DNA of 64,000 nt, taken from positions 32,303-96,302 of the forward strand of contig REGQ01000025.1 of the NCBI GenBank assembly GCA_004134985.1, read 5' to 3'. This DNA is from Paenibacillaceae bacterium (GTDB taxonomy: Bacteria; Bacillota; Bacilli; Paenibacillales; Paenibacillaceae). Below the pieces are notes generated by a model. That model had not been told where the DNA came from. It searched no databases and worked only from the letters and a program-made list of their open reading frames with translations. Shown here piece by piece: positions 26,455 to 35,077 of this stretch. The translations under genes and the position numbers were made by a program. The first letter of the stretch is position 1, and each line of letters starts with the position of its first letter.

Positions 26455-26626
26455 TGTGCTCTTCATCGATTCAGACGGATTATACGCCGCGATCCATACA
26501 TTTTAGCGAAATCTTAAGATTCTACCACAATCTGATCCATATATTTGGCCACTAATGGCACCATTTAAGTTTTACGGACCTCCTCTGGCTGCGGTCATCC
26601 GCAGCCAGTCATTGTGATCTTTATCG

Positions 26627-27445
26627 TCAGCTGTCGCTACCAGCCTGCCACGTTTCATACTGTGAAGCTGTGGTCCACACCTTGACGAGTGTACGGATCA
26701 GATGGTAGCCCTGATGCAGTACCAGGGCAAGCAATCCTGCCCATATATAAGAGACGGTGGACACGGTCAGACCGATCAGTATGCCGATTGCCCACATGGT
26801 CACAGTAATAGCAGCTAGAGGCGCCAGTCGCGACAATGTTTGTGATAAAGAGGACATCAGGCTGACGCCTGCGACCGCACCGAATTGCATGCCCAGAAAC
26901 AAGAGATGCACTACGATGATCCAGATCAGCCATCCGCCTGCCCACAACAGCATATTGGTGCTGAGCAGTCCGGATAAACCATATTGTGTCAGTATGTGAA
27001 ACCCGCGGGGAAGCAGCCACCAGCCGGGCGCCGCAATAAGGAGGAGCGTGATCCAATACAGCAGTGTAACAGGTTTCCAGGCACGTCGAATTCCCTCGAA
27101 GAAACGGGTGCCGCCCTCGTCTGTGGCGTTGCGCAGCGAATAGAACAAACCGGCGTTGATCAGCGGTGTCATCAGCATTCTTATGCCGAATAGAATACCC
27201 AATGTCCATAAATAAGGATGCAAGATATCAGTTTTCATTAGCTGGAACTGAGCTTCTGTTATAAACAAATGAACGGTAGACTGGGATTGCAACGTATCTG
27301 GGTAGCGCTTTAGCAGCGGCACGACAATCGAGTCTACGAACCGGTAAAGAAAGAACCCGCATAGCAGTTGATATAGAAAAAGCAGAATGACAATATAAAA
27401 ATGTTTAATGGACATCTTCCAGCCTCGCACTATCCTCTGTTTCAT
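26627..27445 (-). CDS. Multi-pass membrane protein of unknown function
   Basis: I do not recognise the family. The 272-residue protein has about six predicted helices: about 14-36, 80-98, 125-145, 160-185, 205-230 and 232-250. A cytoplasmic RNATDEGGTRFFEGIRRAWKPV segment lies between two of them. The ATG at 27445 is 10 bases after the stop of the M1 peptidase gene and has AGGGG upstream, so the two are co-transcribed. The neighbour is a membrane-anchored aminopeptidase-like protein, so this could be a partner in its export or regulation, but nothing in the sequence shows that. Confidence 0.65.
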   Translation of the reverse strand: MKQRIVRGWKMSIKHFYIVILLFLYQLLCGFFLYRFVDSIVVPLLKRYPDTLQSQSTVHLFITEAQFQLMKTDILHPYLWTLGILFGIRMLMTPLINAGLFYSLRNATDEGGTRFFEGIRRAWKPVTLLYWITLLLIAAPGWWLLPRGFHILTQYGLSGLLSTNMLLWAGGWLIWIIVVHLLFLGMQFGAVAGVSLMSSLSQTLSRLAPLAAITVTMWAIGILIGLTVSTVSYIWAGLLALVLHQGYHLIRTLVKVWTTASQYETWQAGSDS

Positions 27446-27455
27446 CCTGATCCCC

Positions 27456-29501
27456 TCACCATCCCAAGGAGCCGAGCAGCCCCTCGATCACTTTGACAAT
27501 GCCAAGATTCCACCGTACACTCGTTTTTTCCGGAAGCTCGGCCTTCATGAAATTGTTCATTCGCCGATTGTCGAGCACAATGGTCCGGTCAGGATCGACA
27601 GCTGCCCATGCCAGCGGCGCGCTGTGTGTAATCTTGAATTGAATGTGAGCCTCCCGGCCGTCCCATTCTCGATTCACGACCGTCCCGTCGGTGAACTGGA
27701 AGACGATTGGCACGCGGTTATAATCGCCTCCCCGCTTGCGGATCAGAATGACCGATTCATAGAGCGTCTCGCCATGCTGTTCAATCGGGCGAACACGTAT
27801 CGATTCGACAGAGAAGTCCGCCATCATCGAGCCATATACATATTGGCTGAAGTAATCATTCCACTTCGTACCGGTTACTTGTTCGACCACCTTCTGAAAA
27901 TCAGGTGTGGACGGATGCTTGAATTTATATTTTTGAAAGTAATTGCGCATAATTTTGCGCATGTTCTGGGCGCCGACGCGCTTCTCGATATCGAACAAGA
28001 CAAGCTTGGCCCGCATGTACACATTTTCCGCATAGTGACTGTGGTCCCGATAGGACCAGGACAGCTGCTTGAGCGGAGCTGGATCGGTTAAATATACGGC
28101 TTCTACTGCAAGATTTGGCTCGATGCCGTATTCACTCTCCATTACCTTGTCCTCAGCATAGGAGGTGAAGCCCTCGTCCAGCCATGCTTCCTCAAATTCA
28201 TTGCTGGCTACCATGCCATACCAGTACTGGTGGCCGATTTCATGGACAACAACGCGCTCCAAATCATAGCCAGGCGTTTGTATCTCCGCGGCGAAGGCAG
28301 TGATGAGTGTAGGATACTCCATGCCTCCGGCGCCTCCAGCGCCTTTTGGCGGCACTACAATAGACAGAGTGGAGTATGGATACGCACCATACCAGCTTGA
28401 AAATTTGGCGAGCGCTGACTTGGCGGCATGCATATAGCGATCCTGCAAGTGCGCATGCTGTGGATCAAGGTACAGCTTGATGCGCACCCCAGGGACGCCC
28501 TGGGTAGAAAAAGGCTCCTCGGCATAGACAAAATCCGGTGAGGCTGACCAGGCAAAATCGTGCACATCGTCCGCATAATACTGATGGATATCATAGTCTT
28601 CCTTGGTAGTGACAGCTTGTGTGGGAAACCCTGTAGCGGCGACTTTGTAGCCGGAAGGCACCTGAATGCGAACATCATAGATGCCGAAATCGCTGTAAAA
28701 TTCCGAGTTGCCGTGATATTGATGGATATTCCAGCCATCGCTGCTGCGTCCGCGTGTCCCCTCAGTTTCATACTTGGCTACTTTTGGAAACCATTGTCCA
28801 GCCATAACAAAATCATCTTTGTACCCCATCCGGGCAAATACTTGCGGCAGCTGCACTTCAAAAGACATCTGAAGTGTAATCGTCTCTCCGGGAGCTACCG
28901 GATCAGGCAATCGCAGCTTCGCTAGTGTGTTGTCGCTCGTGTTGCCGTCATCAGGTTGTACAAAATGAAGGCGCGGCAGCAGACTTTCGCCTTCTGTCGT
29001 TTGCAGCGCGTCCAGCCGCATGTAGCCAGTACTCTGCTCCACGGCTTTATCCGTACGCAGCTTGCCGCCGGATTCACGCATGAAGGTGGACTCTTTGGAC
29101 AAGAAAGCATTAGGATAAAGATGGAAATACATTTCAGATACGGTTTTTTGCCCAGGGTTGCGCCAAGTCACGCTTTGCTCTCCAATCAGCTTCTTGGTGT
29201 TGGGATCGAGACGCACATCAATGTGGTACTCAACTACCCGATTGCTAAAAATCTGCGGCTTGGGCGTCATAATGACTGGAGGCTGAATGGGTTCGGATAC
29301 GGGCAGCTGCAGTGTCTGCATCGTGTGCGCCCGCTCGTAAGCCGCATCATCAACAGGAGCAATCGCATGCTGGTATTTCGATTTCCAAGCGTCCGCGAAT
29401 CCATGCTGCACAGAAATGACAAGCAGGACGGCGATAAGAACGTAAAGCAGTAGAGACTTCAAATAACGTGGGATCATTGGCCGATTACCTCCCGTTGACA
29501 A
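27456..29501 (-). CDS. Membrane-anchored M1 family metallopeptidase
   Basis: M1 peptidases are zinc aminopeptidases. The 681-residue protein has an N-terminal membrane helix (about 13-32) and is predicted to face outward. An N-terminal beta domain (about 80-290) starts VVEYHIDVRLDPNTKKLIGEQSVTWRNPG. The catalytic domain carries GGMEYPTLITAF (the GxMEN-like substrate motif, with Tyr replacing Asn) and the zinc motif HEIGHQYWYG at about 418-427, with the third ligand in WLDEGFTSYAE. An unusual point is GGMEYPT in place of GAMEN, seen in some bacterial M1 branches. The substrate is unknown. Confidence 0.9.
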   Translation of the reverse strand: MSTGGNRPMIPRYLKSLLLYVLIAVLLVISVQHGFADAWKSKYQHAIAPVDDAAYERAHTMQTLQLPVSEPIQPPVIMTPKPQIFSNRVVEYHIDVRLDPNTKKLIGEQSVTWRNPGQKTVSEMYFHLYPNAFLSKESTFMRESGGKLRTDKAVEQSTGYMRLDALQTTEGESLLPRLHFVQPDDGNTSDNTLAKLRLPDPVAPGETITLQMSFEVQLPQVFARMGYKDDFVMAGQWFPKVAKYETEGTRGRSSDGWNIHQYHGNSEFYSDFGIYDVRIQVPSGYKVAATGFPTQAVTTKEDYDIHQYYADDVHDFAWSASPDFVYAEEPFSTQGVPGVRIKLYLDPQHAHLQDRYMHAAKSALAKFSSWYGAYPYSTLSIVVPPKGAGGAGGMEYPTLITAFAAEIQTPGYDLERVVVHEIGHQYWYGMVASNEFEEAWLDEGFTSYAEDKVMESEYGIEPNLAVEAVYLTDPAPLKQLSWSYRDHSHYAENVYMRAKLVLFDIEKRVGAQNMRKIMRNYFQKYKFKHPSTPDFQKVVEQVTGTKWNDYFSQYVYGSMMADFSVESIRVRPIEQHGETLYESVILIRKRGGDYNRVPIVFQFTDGTVVNREWDGREAHIQFKITHSAPLAWAAVDPDRTIVLDNRRMNNFMKAELPEKTSVRWNLGIVKVIEGLLGSLGW

Positions 29502-29521
29502 GCATCTACAGCATGTATATG

Positions 29522-29550
29522 TTGGCTTTTACCGGAATATTAGCTAAAAT
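29522..29550 (+). promoter_or_regulatory. Predicted SigA promoter of ywhD
   Basis: TTGGCT at 29522-29527, a 17-base spacer, and TAAAAT at 29545-29550. The coding start is 51 bases downstream. Confidence 0.55.
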
Positions 29551-29601
29551 GGAATTAATCTGAGGACAACTTGTTTGGTATAGAAAAGGAGTGTCATATT
29601 A

Positions 29602-30111
29602 ATGGAACAAGACAGCACCGAAAAGAAGGAAAAGAGAACGCTGGCCTTTAATGTAGTCAGCAAAAAGGAGCACAAAGGCTTCGGTGCAGGTTCAATTGAT
29701 TTGAACTCAGTTTCCTGCATTATTATCGATGGTGATGAGGCCTATATTGATGTTGGAGCGATGCATGCAAAGAGCAAAGTGGAGCAGCGTATCAAGTTCA
29801 GCACGGACAAGGAGACCGTCCCGAACGGACGACGCTGCTGGATTGTGTGGGTTGCTGTTGACCGAAACGAGTCAGGATCGCTGTATGCCGGAGCTACCGC
29901 ATGTGAGATGCTGATTGATACGGAGGCGCGCCGCGGGTGGAAGATTCTTGCCGACCATGTGAATCGGCTTGATTACGCGATCAAACGGAGATTTATGCTT
30001 GAAGGGCTCAGCACTCATGAGAGAGGTCTGTTGAAAAATTTGCTGGTCACGCACAATGAGCAGTGGTGGGAAAATTCCCCGGATGAGCTTAAGCAAAATC
30101 TTAACCAATAA
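29602..30111 (+). CDS. ywhD: YwhD family protein
   Basis: The 169-residue product matches the conserved Bacillales protein YwhD, whose function is unknown. Recognisable parts are KKEHKGFGAGSIDLNSVSCIIID, EAYIDVGAMHAKSKVEQRIKF and RCWIVWVAVDR. A helical C-terminal half has YAIKRRFMLEGLSTHERGLLKNLL. It is soluble with no signal peptide. AAAAGGAG precedes the ATG. In B. subtilis ywhD lies near speE and the ywiB-argS-rpoE-pyrG block. Here it lies at the left end of the same broad block, with inserted regulators and transporters between. Confidence 0.85.
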   Translation: MEQDSTEKKEKRTLAFNVVSKKEHKGFGAGSIDLNSVSCIIIDGDEAYIDVGAMHAKSKVEQRIKFSTDKETVPNGRRCWIVWVAVDRNESGSLYAGATACEMLIDTEARRGWKILADHVNRLDYAIKRRFMLEGLSTHERGLLKNLLVTHNEQWWENSPDELKQNLNQ

Positions 30112-30123
30112 AATGTTTGGATT

Positions 30124-30165
30124 CCCTCCCTCGCTGAGATGATCAGAGAGCGGAGGTTTTTTTTG
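30124..30165 (+). terminator. Intrinsic terminator of ywhD
   Basis: CCCTCCCTCGCT pairs imperfectly with AGAGCGGAGG and is followed by eight T residues ending near 30164. Confidence 0.75.
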
Positions 30166-30331
30166 AATTGCAGCGATTTTCACCGCCAGACCGATTTAGC
30201 GGAGGTAGGGTATACAGCGTATCAGGCATCATTCTTGAGGAGCGCGAGGATACTTGCTGACAATGCATAGTTTAATATGTGGATAACTTGTTGATAAGTC
30301 GAGAAGTTATCCCCTGGTGGATATCTTCATA

Positions 30332-30961
30332 TTAAGTCGGGTTTTCACTGAGCGCGCCATGCCAGAACAACTCGACGATCGCTTCGGCGGCCTGATCGGA
30401 ATCTTGTTCGAATAAATTCATTGCCAGTTCGCGATTGCCCATCATCAGCAGGGAAGAGAAGGCGATCGAAAGCAGCATGGGTGATATTTTCCGCAGCTGG
30501 CCTGCATTTATCGCGGTTTCAAAGGCGGCCGACATCAGATGGTGAATCGATTGTTCCGCTTCGCGGATCGCGGAAATCTGCTCTGTTGTCAGATGGGAAC
30601 TGGCTTCTTTCATCAAGGTTTCAAATTCGCTGAAGCTGTTGCGCATCTGAACTTTGGCCATGGCGGTCAATCGTTCCTTCAGCGGAATAGGCATCGACAA
30701 AAACTTATCCACATGTGCACAAACATTTGCGAACATTTGAACGACCGAATAGGTGAATAAGCTGGCTTTGTTTTCATAATGATAATACACTGTCGCTTTT
30801 GTGACCTCGCATGCTTTGGCAATCTGATCAACAGATACTTTCTCGTAGCCGTACTGCATGAAAGAGGCGGACGCGGTACGCAAAATATATTGGGCGGTTT
30901 GTGTGTCATTGCCTCCCGATTTGCGGGGGCGTCCTGGGGAACGTTTGGAATTGGGCTTCAT
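30332..30961 (-). CDS. TetR/AcrR family transcriptional regulator
   Basis: TetR regulators are dimeric repressors released from DNA by small ligands. The 209-residue protein has the HTH domain at about 20-70: YILRTASASFMQYGYEKVSVDQIAKACEVTKATVYYHYENKASLF, a clear TetR signature. A helical ligand-binding domain follows at about 75-205. The N-terminus is very basic (KRSPGRPRKSGG). GGAGG lies before the ATG. It is divergent from an MMPL exporter gene, which is the likely target; three identical palindromes lie in the shared intergenic region. Confidence 0.92.
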   Translation of the reverse strand: MKPNSKRSPGRPRKSGGNDTQTAQYILRTASASFMQYGYEKVSVDQIAKACEVTKATVYYHYENKASLFTYSVVQMFANVCAHVDKFLSMPIPLKERLTAMAKVQMRNSFSEFETLMKEASSHLTTEQISAIREAEQSIHHLMSAAFETAINAGQLRKISPMLLSIAFSSLLMMGNRELAMNLFEQDSDQAAEAIVELFWHGALSENPT

Positions 30962-31177
30962 GGCAGGCTGCCGCCTCCTTTGAATGTAAATATTTGTGGG
31001 AATGCAGAAACAGTGTTGAAAATTAACCTTCCGGTATATATAATTAATTCAAAATCTGATTTCTATATTATAACGTGATTGAACCCGGATATCGAGCCAG
31101 TTGCGCAGCGAATGCTTCCGAAGCTTTCCGGCTCTACCTAAAAATTAGTGCTTGCCGCTTTCGAGAAAAGCAGCGAA

Positions 31178-31295
31178 GGGTTGCAGGGATGTTGGAAAAA
31201 CGAAGTGGTCGCTTTTTAAAGCCGGATTTCAACCTTTTAAACATTAGCATAAGAAATCCGGCTTTGAATGGCGATTGGAAACACCCTGCGAACCC
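31178..31295. repeat. Long imperfect inverted repeat (118 bases), REP/MITE-like
   Basis: The inner arms AAAGCCGGATTTC (31218-31230) and GAAATCCGGCTTT (31253-31265) match exactly. The outer ends GGGTTGCAGGG (31178-31188) and CCCTGCGAACCC (31284-31295) also pair with one bulge. Between them the arms are partly diverged. There is no open frame with a ribosome site, so this looks like a non-coding element. Confidence 0.6.
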
Positions 31296-31343
31296 GCAGC
31301 AGCACATCCGAGTCTCGTCATGCACTGATTTTGGTTTTGAGCC

Positions 31344-31440
31344 AGTTTTCCTTCGGAAAACTTGAGCGAATGCCGAAGTGAGTTTTCCTTCGGAAAACTT
31401 TAGTAAATGCTTCCGAAGTGAGTTTTCCTTCGGAAAACTT
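31344..31440. repeat. Three identical 20-base palindromes upstream of the MMPL gene
   Basis: AGTTTTCCTTCGGAAAACTT occurs at 31344-31363, 31381-31400 and 31421-31440, 37 and 40 bases apart. The spacers include CCGAAGTG twice. Each copy forms an 8-bp hairpin. The last copy ends 3 bases before the AGGAGGG ribosome site of the MMPL gene. They could be operators, a leader structure, or copies of a dispersed repeat. Confidence 0.85.
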
Positions 31441-31454
31441 TAGGAGGGTTGAAC

Positions 31455-33686
31455 TTGCAAACTTCAGGAAATGGGCTTGGAAAGTTTGGTGCCGCCATTG
31501 CAGGAAAAAAAACACGCTGGATAACACTCGGCATTTGGATTGTGGCGGTTGTAGCGCTTAACCTGCTGTTCCCTCAAGCGAATAGTCAAACCGTAGAGAA
31601 CGCCCCCAATTTGCCAGACACGAAGATGTCGGTTCAAGCTGAACAGATGGCGTTGAAAGAATTCCCCAACGGTGCGGGTGTGCCCGCATTAATTGTGTTG
31701 CATCGCCAAAATGGCCTGGGGGAAGAAGATATTAGCTCTTTATTGGCCATAACGCAATATTTCACAGACAATCCACTACCGTATCAGACGTTTATTCCGC
31801 CTTTCCATCAGTTGCCGCCGCAAGCGTTGACAGCTTCCTTCTCGGAAGACAAGTCAACAGCAGTACTTCCTGTCTTTTTCGAGAATGATGCTACCACGGC
31901 ACAACTGAAAGATAGTATAACTCAGTTTCAGAAACAGGCGACGGAACTGGTAGGCAGCAATCCTTTTGATCGTGAGCTCACCGCCGCAGGCGAGCTCACC
32001 GCCCGTGTTACCGGTCCAGTCGGCATTGCGATTGATGCGACCGGACTATTCGAAAATGCGGACTTTACGCTTTTGGTTGCCACAGTATTGCTGGTGCTAA
32101 TTTTGCTGCTGCTTATTTATCGCTCGCCTATTCTGGCGATTATTCCGCTGATTGGTGTCGGATTTGCCTATGGCGTCATTAGTCCGCTCCTCGGCTGGTT
32201 CGCACAAGAAGGCTGGCTGACTTTTGATTCGCAAGGTTTGTCAATTATGACCGTTCTGCTGTTTGGGGCGGGAACGGATTATTGCCTGTTCCTGATTGCC
32301 AGGTTCCGGCAGGTGCTTAAAGAGGTAGCGGACCGGTTCGCTGCGCTTCGTTCCGCGGTGTCGAGCGCCTCAGGAGCTGTTGCCATGAGCGGATTTACCG
32401 TCGTTATTTCACTGCTCGCCTTGCTGCTCGCTGAATATGGCTCCTACGCGCGATTCGCGCTGCCGTTCAGCTTATCCATCTTTATTATGATGATTGCCAG
32501 TTTGACGCTTGTTCCCGCATTGCTGGCGATTATCGGCCGTGCTTCCTTCTTTCCGTTCATCCCGAGAACGCCGGAAATGCTCACAGAGCGTGCGCTCAAG
32601 AAAGGCAAGCCGGCACCGGTAATAAAAGAGGAGAAGGGTTTCAGCTACAAAGTTGGTTCTTTGGTATCCAGACGCCCATGGACCGTAACGATTGTTTCGG
32701 TGCTCTTCCTGGGTATTCTGGCGTCGTTCGCCACACAAGTACAAATCAATTTCAATATTTTGTCCTCCTTCCCGGCGAATATGCCGTCGAGAGAAGGCTT
32801 CACGCTCATTGGAGAACAGTTCTCCGAAGGAGAGCTTGCTCCGGTTAAATTGATGATCGATACCGAAGGGAAGGAAACGGATCTCGCCGAGGCGCTTGCC
32901 GGGCTGCCGTTTGTCGCCAAAGTAGGTCAACCGGCTGCGGGGGCGGTCAATGCTGACATTGTTGCCTATGATGTGGAGTTTACAATGGACCCCTATTCCA
33001 ATGAAGCGATGGAGCACTTGTCTGAACTGCGGACAGTTGCAGAGAGCAGTCTCCAGCAGTCAGGAATTGCAGGTGCGCAGGATAAGGTGTGGATCAGCGG
33101 CAAGACAGCGGAGCAATATGACACGAAATTGACGACCAAGGCCGATACAATGCGCATCATTCCCGTTGTTATCGGGCTGATTTCCCTGCTGTTGTTTTTA
33201 TATTTGCGTTCTATATCTGCCATGTTGTATTTGATGGGGACGGTTTTGTTAAGTTTCTTCTCTGCACTGGGGCTAGGTTGGCTTGTCATTCATCATATAT
33301 TGGGGGCCGATTTTATTACAGGCTCCATTCCGCTCTATGCATTCGTGTTTCTGGTTGCATTGGGTGAGGATTACAATATCTTCATGGTGTCGAGCATTTG
33401 GCAGAAGAAAAAACATATGCCGCTCAAAGATGCGATTCGCGATGGTGTCGCTCAGACAGGCTCCGTCATTACCTCGGCAGGCTTGATCCTTGCAGGAACG
33501 TTTGCCGTTCTGGCATCGCTGCCGATTCAGGTGCTGGTGCACTTCGGCATCATTACCTCCATCGGAATTATTCTGGACACCTTCATTGTGCGGCCGTTTA
33601 CTGTGCCGGCGATTACGGCGCTGCTCGGACGCAGGGCGTTCTGGCCCAGCAAATACGAGGAGGTCAGGGAACGGTCGAAATCATAA
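31455..33686 (+). CDS. MMPL/RND family exporter (YdfJ-like)
   Basis: MMPL proteins are proton-driven RND-type exporters of lipids or hydrophobic compounds. The 743-residue product has two tandem halves, each with one helix, a large external loop, then five to six helices. The proton-relay type motifs are FGAGTDYCLFLIARFRQ in the first half and ALGEDYNIFMVSSIWQ in the second. The start is TTG 31455, 6 bases after AGGAGGG; an in-frame TTG at 31449 abuts that site. The divergent TetR gene is the likely regulator. Substrate unknown. Confidence 0.9.
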   Translation: MQTSGNGLGKFGAAIAGKKTRWITLGIWIVAVVALNLLFPQANSQTVENAPNLPDTKMSVQAEQMALKEFPNGAGVPALIVLHRQNGLGEEDISSLLAITQYFTDNPLPYQTFIPPFHQLPPQALTASFSEDKSTAVLPVFFENDATTAQLKDSITQFQKQATELVGSNPFDRELTAAGELTARVTGPVGIAIDATGLFENADFTLLVATVLLVLILLLLIYRSPILAIIPLIGVGFAYGVISPLLGWFAQEGWLTFDSQGLSIMTVLLFGAGTDYCLFLIARFRQVLKEVADRFAALRSAVSSASGAVAMSGFTVVISLLALLLAEYGSYARFALPFSLSIFIMMIASLTLVPALLAIIGRASFFPFIPRTPEMLTERALKKGKPAPVIKEEKGFSYKVGSLVSRRPWTVTIVSVLFLGILASFATQVQINFNILSSFPANMPSREGFTLIGEQFSEGELAPVKLMIDTEGKETDLAEALAGLPFVAKVGQPAAGAVNADIVAYDVEFTMDPYSNEAMEHLSELRTVAESSLQQSGIAGAQDKVWISGKTAEQYDTKLTTKADTMRIIPVVIGLISLLLFLYLRSISAMLYLMGTVLLSFFSALGLGWLVIHHILGADFITGSIPLYAFVFLVALGEDYNIFMVSSIWQKKKHMPLKDAIRDGVAQTGSVITSAGLILAGTFAVLASLPIQVLVHFGIITSIGIILDTFIVRPFTVPAITALLGRRAFWPSKYEEVRERSKS

Positions 33687-33741
33687 GCAGCTTGCGATTT
33701 GCTCCCGCGAATACTCGTCGGCCAGCCGTGCATGAGAATCC

Positions 33742-33769
33742 TTGCATTAAAAGACATAAATGATATAAT
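33742..33769 (+). promoter_or_regulatory. SigA promoter of the GntR/LacI regulator gene
   Basis: TTGCAT at 33742-33747, a 16-base spacer, and a perfect TATAAT at 33764-33769. Confidence 0.7.
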
Positions 33770-33807
33770 AAACACAAAAATCAATGTTCATTAAATGGAG
33801 GACATGC

Positions 33808-34989
33808 GTGTCGAACGAGCGAGTACCACTGTATATGCAAATTCAAGAGCACTATAAGCAGTTGATCACAAGCGGCGAACTGCAGCCGGATGATCGTATC
33901 CCGCCAGAGAAGGAACTGCTTGCTCATTTTGGCGTCAGTCGAATTACGGTAGCCAACGCCCTCTCCGAGCTTGCCAAGGAAGGCTGGATTTATCGTATTC
34001 CTGGCCGCGGCAGTTTCGTTAACGGCGTTCCCGAGGCACAGCGTGCAGCGTCAGCTGCAGGAGCACCGGAACAGGCGGCTAATTTGGCCGCCGCTGCTCC
34101 ACTAGCGCACGAGCGGCGCATGATCGGGCTTGTATTTCCAGCACTCCCGGATTATTTTGCAATCAGGCTGATTAATGGGCTGCATCGTGTGATGAACGAT
34201 AACAATTACTGGGTAAGCATCGTTCTGACAGGCAACTCCATTCAGCGGGAGAAGGAGGCCATTCGTAATTTTATTCAAATGGGAGCCCAGGGTCTTATTA
34301 TCTTTCCGGTCGATGCACAAACCTACAATGAGGAAATATTGGCGCTGAAGGTGAGCGGTTTTCCTTTCGTGCTCATCGACCGCTTCCTGCCCGGCGTAGA
34401 GACTCACTTCGTAGCTACGGACAGCCGGCGCGGGGCGAAGCTGGCCGTCGATCATCTATGGGAGCTGGGGCATAGGAAAATCGCAATTTGTTCGGACTCC
34501 CCCTTGCCCACAATGACGGTTTCCGATCGAATTGCAGGTTATATGGAAGCTCTCAAAAACAAAAATGCACTCATTGATCCAAGTTTAATTCTGACGGATT
34601 TCCAGATTGATTATAATACCATTGATGAAGATCATCCCCTGTACCGTCATGTGAAAAATCAGTTTGCAACAGCATTCATCACGCTCAACGCGCTGCTCGG
34701 CAAGTACATTGAGTCGATTGCCAGACAGATCGGTCTGCGAACCCCGGAAGATATCTCGATCATCACCTTTGACAATCCGGACGAATCCTTCGATAATCAG
34801 ACAGGCTTTACCCATGTAAACCAGCACGAAGCGCGGATCGGTGAGGAAAGCGGCAAAGTGCTTATTGATTTAATAGAAAACCGGGACCGCAAGTCCGGCT
34901 ACCGCAAGATTGTTCTGGAGCCTGAGCTTGAAGTGCGCAAGACGAGCGGGAGATGTACAGAGAGCGATTCCGAAGTGAAAGTGAAATGA
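33808..34989 (+). CDS. GntR-type transcriptional regulator with a LacI-like sugar-binding domain
   Basis: The protein joins a GntR winged helix (about 1-70: VPLYMQIQEHYKQLITSGELQPDDRIPPEKELLAHFGVSRITVANALSELAKEGWIYRIPGRGSFV) to a periplasmic-binding-like effector domain (about 95-385: MIGLVFPALPDYFAIRLINGLHR ... LAVDHLWELGHRKIAICSD). This is the AraR/TreR-like layout of carbohydrate regulators. GTG 33808 is the start, 6 bases after GGAGG at 33797-33801; the ATG at 33784 lies upstream of that site. The convergent solute-binding protein gene next to it may be a target. The inducer is not known. Confidence 0.9.
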   Translation: MSNERVPLYMQIQEHYKQLITSGELQPDDRIPPEKELLAHFGVSRITVANALSELAKEGWIYRIPGRGSFVNGVPEAQRAASAAGAPEQAANLAAAAPLAHERRMIGLVFPALPDYFAIRLINGLHRVMNDNNYWVSIVLTGNSIQREKEAIRNFIQMGAQGLIIFPVDAQTYNEEILALKVSGFPFVLIDRFLPGVETHFVATDSRRGAKLAVDHLWELGHRKIAICSDSPLPTMTVSDRIAGYMEALKNKNALIDPSLILTDFQIDYNTIDEDHPLYRHVKNQFATAFITLNALLGKYIESIARQIGLRTPEDISIITFDNPDESFDNQTGFTHVNQHEARIGEESGKVLIDLIENRDRKSGYRKIVLEPELEVRKTSGRCTESDSEVKVK

Positions 34990-35005
34990 GTATGACTTCA
35001 TTTCA

Positions 35006-35051
35006 ATAAAGCGAGCCTTGGGCACTATGCTGCCCAAGGCTCGCTTTTATT
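35006..35051. terminator. Bidirectional terminator between the regulator and the solute-binding gene
   Basis: AAAGCGAGCCTTGGGCA at 35008-35024 pairs exactly with TGCCCAAGGCTCGCTTT at 35031-35047. A and T runs flank both sides, fitting two convergent genes. Confidence 0.92.
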
Positions 35052-35077
35052 GTGCTGCGCAGCGCAAGTCTGCAAGC

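Noticed and set aside
30200..30320. Possible promoter or small RNA after ywhD
   Set aside because: No convincing -35/-10 pair or ribosome-bound frame; it reads as plain intergenic DNA.
31075..31365. 96-codon frame between TetR and MMPL
   Set aside because: It spans the inverted repeat and one palindrome, has no ribosome site, and is best explained by the repeats.
31344..31440. Reading the three palindromes as tandem transcription terminators
   Set aside because: No T run follows any copy, and the last one abuts the ribosome site of the MMPL gene.
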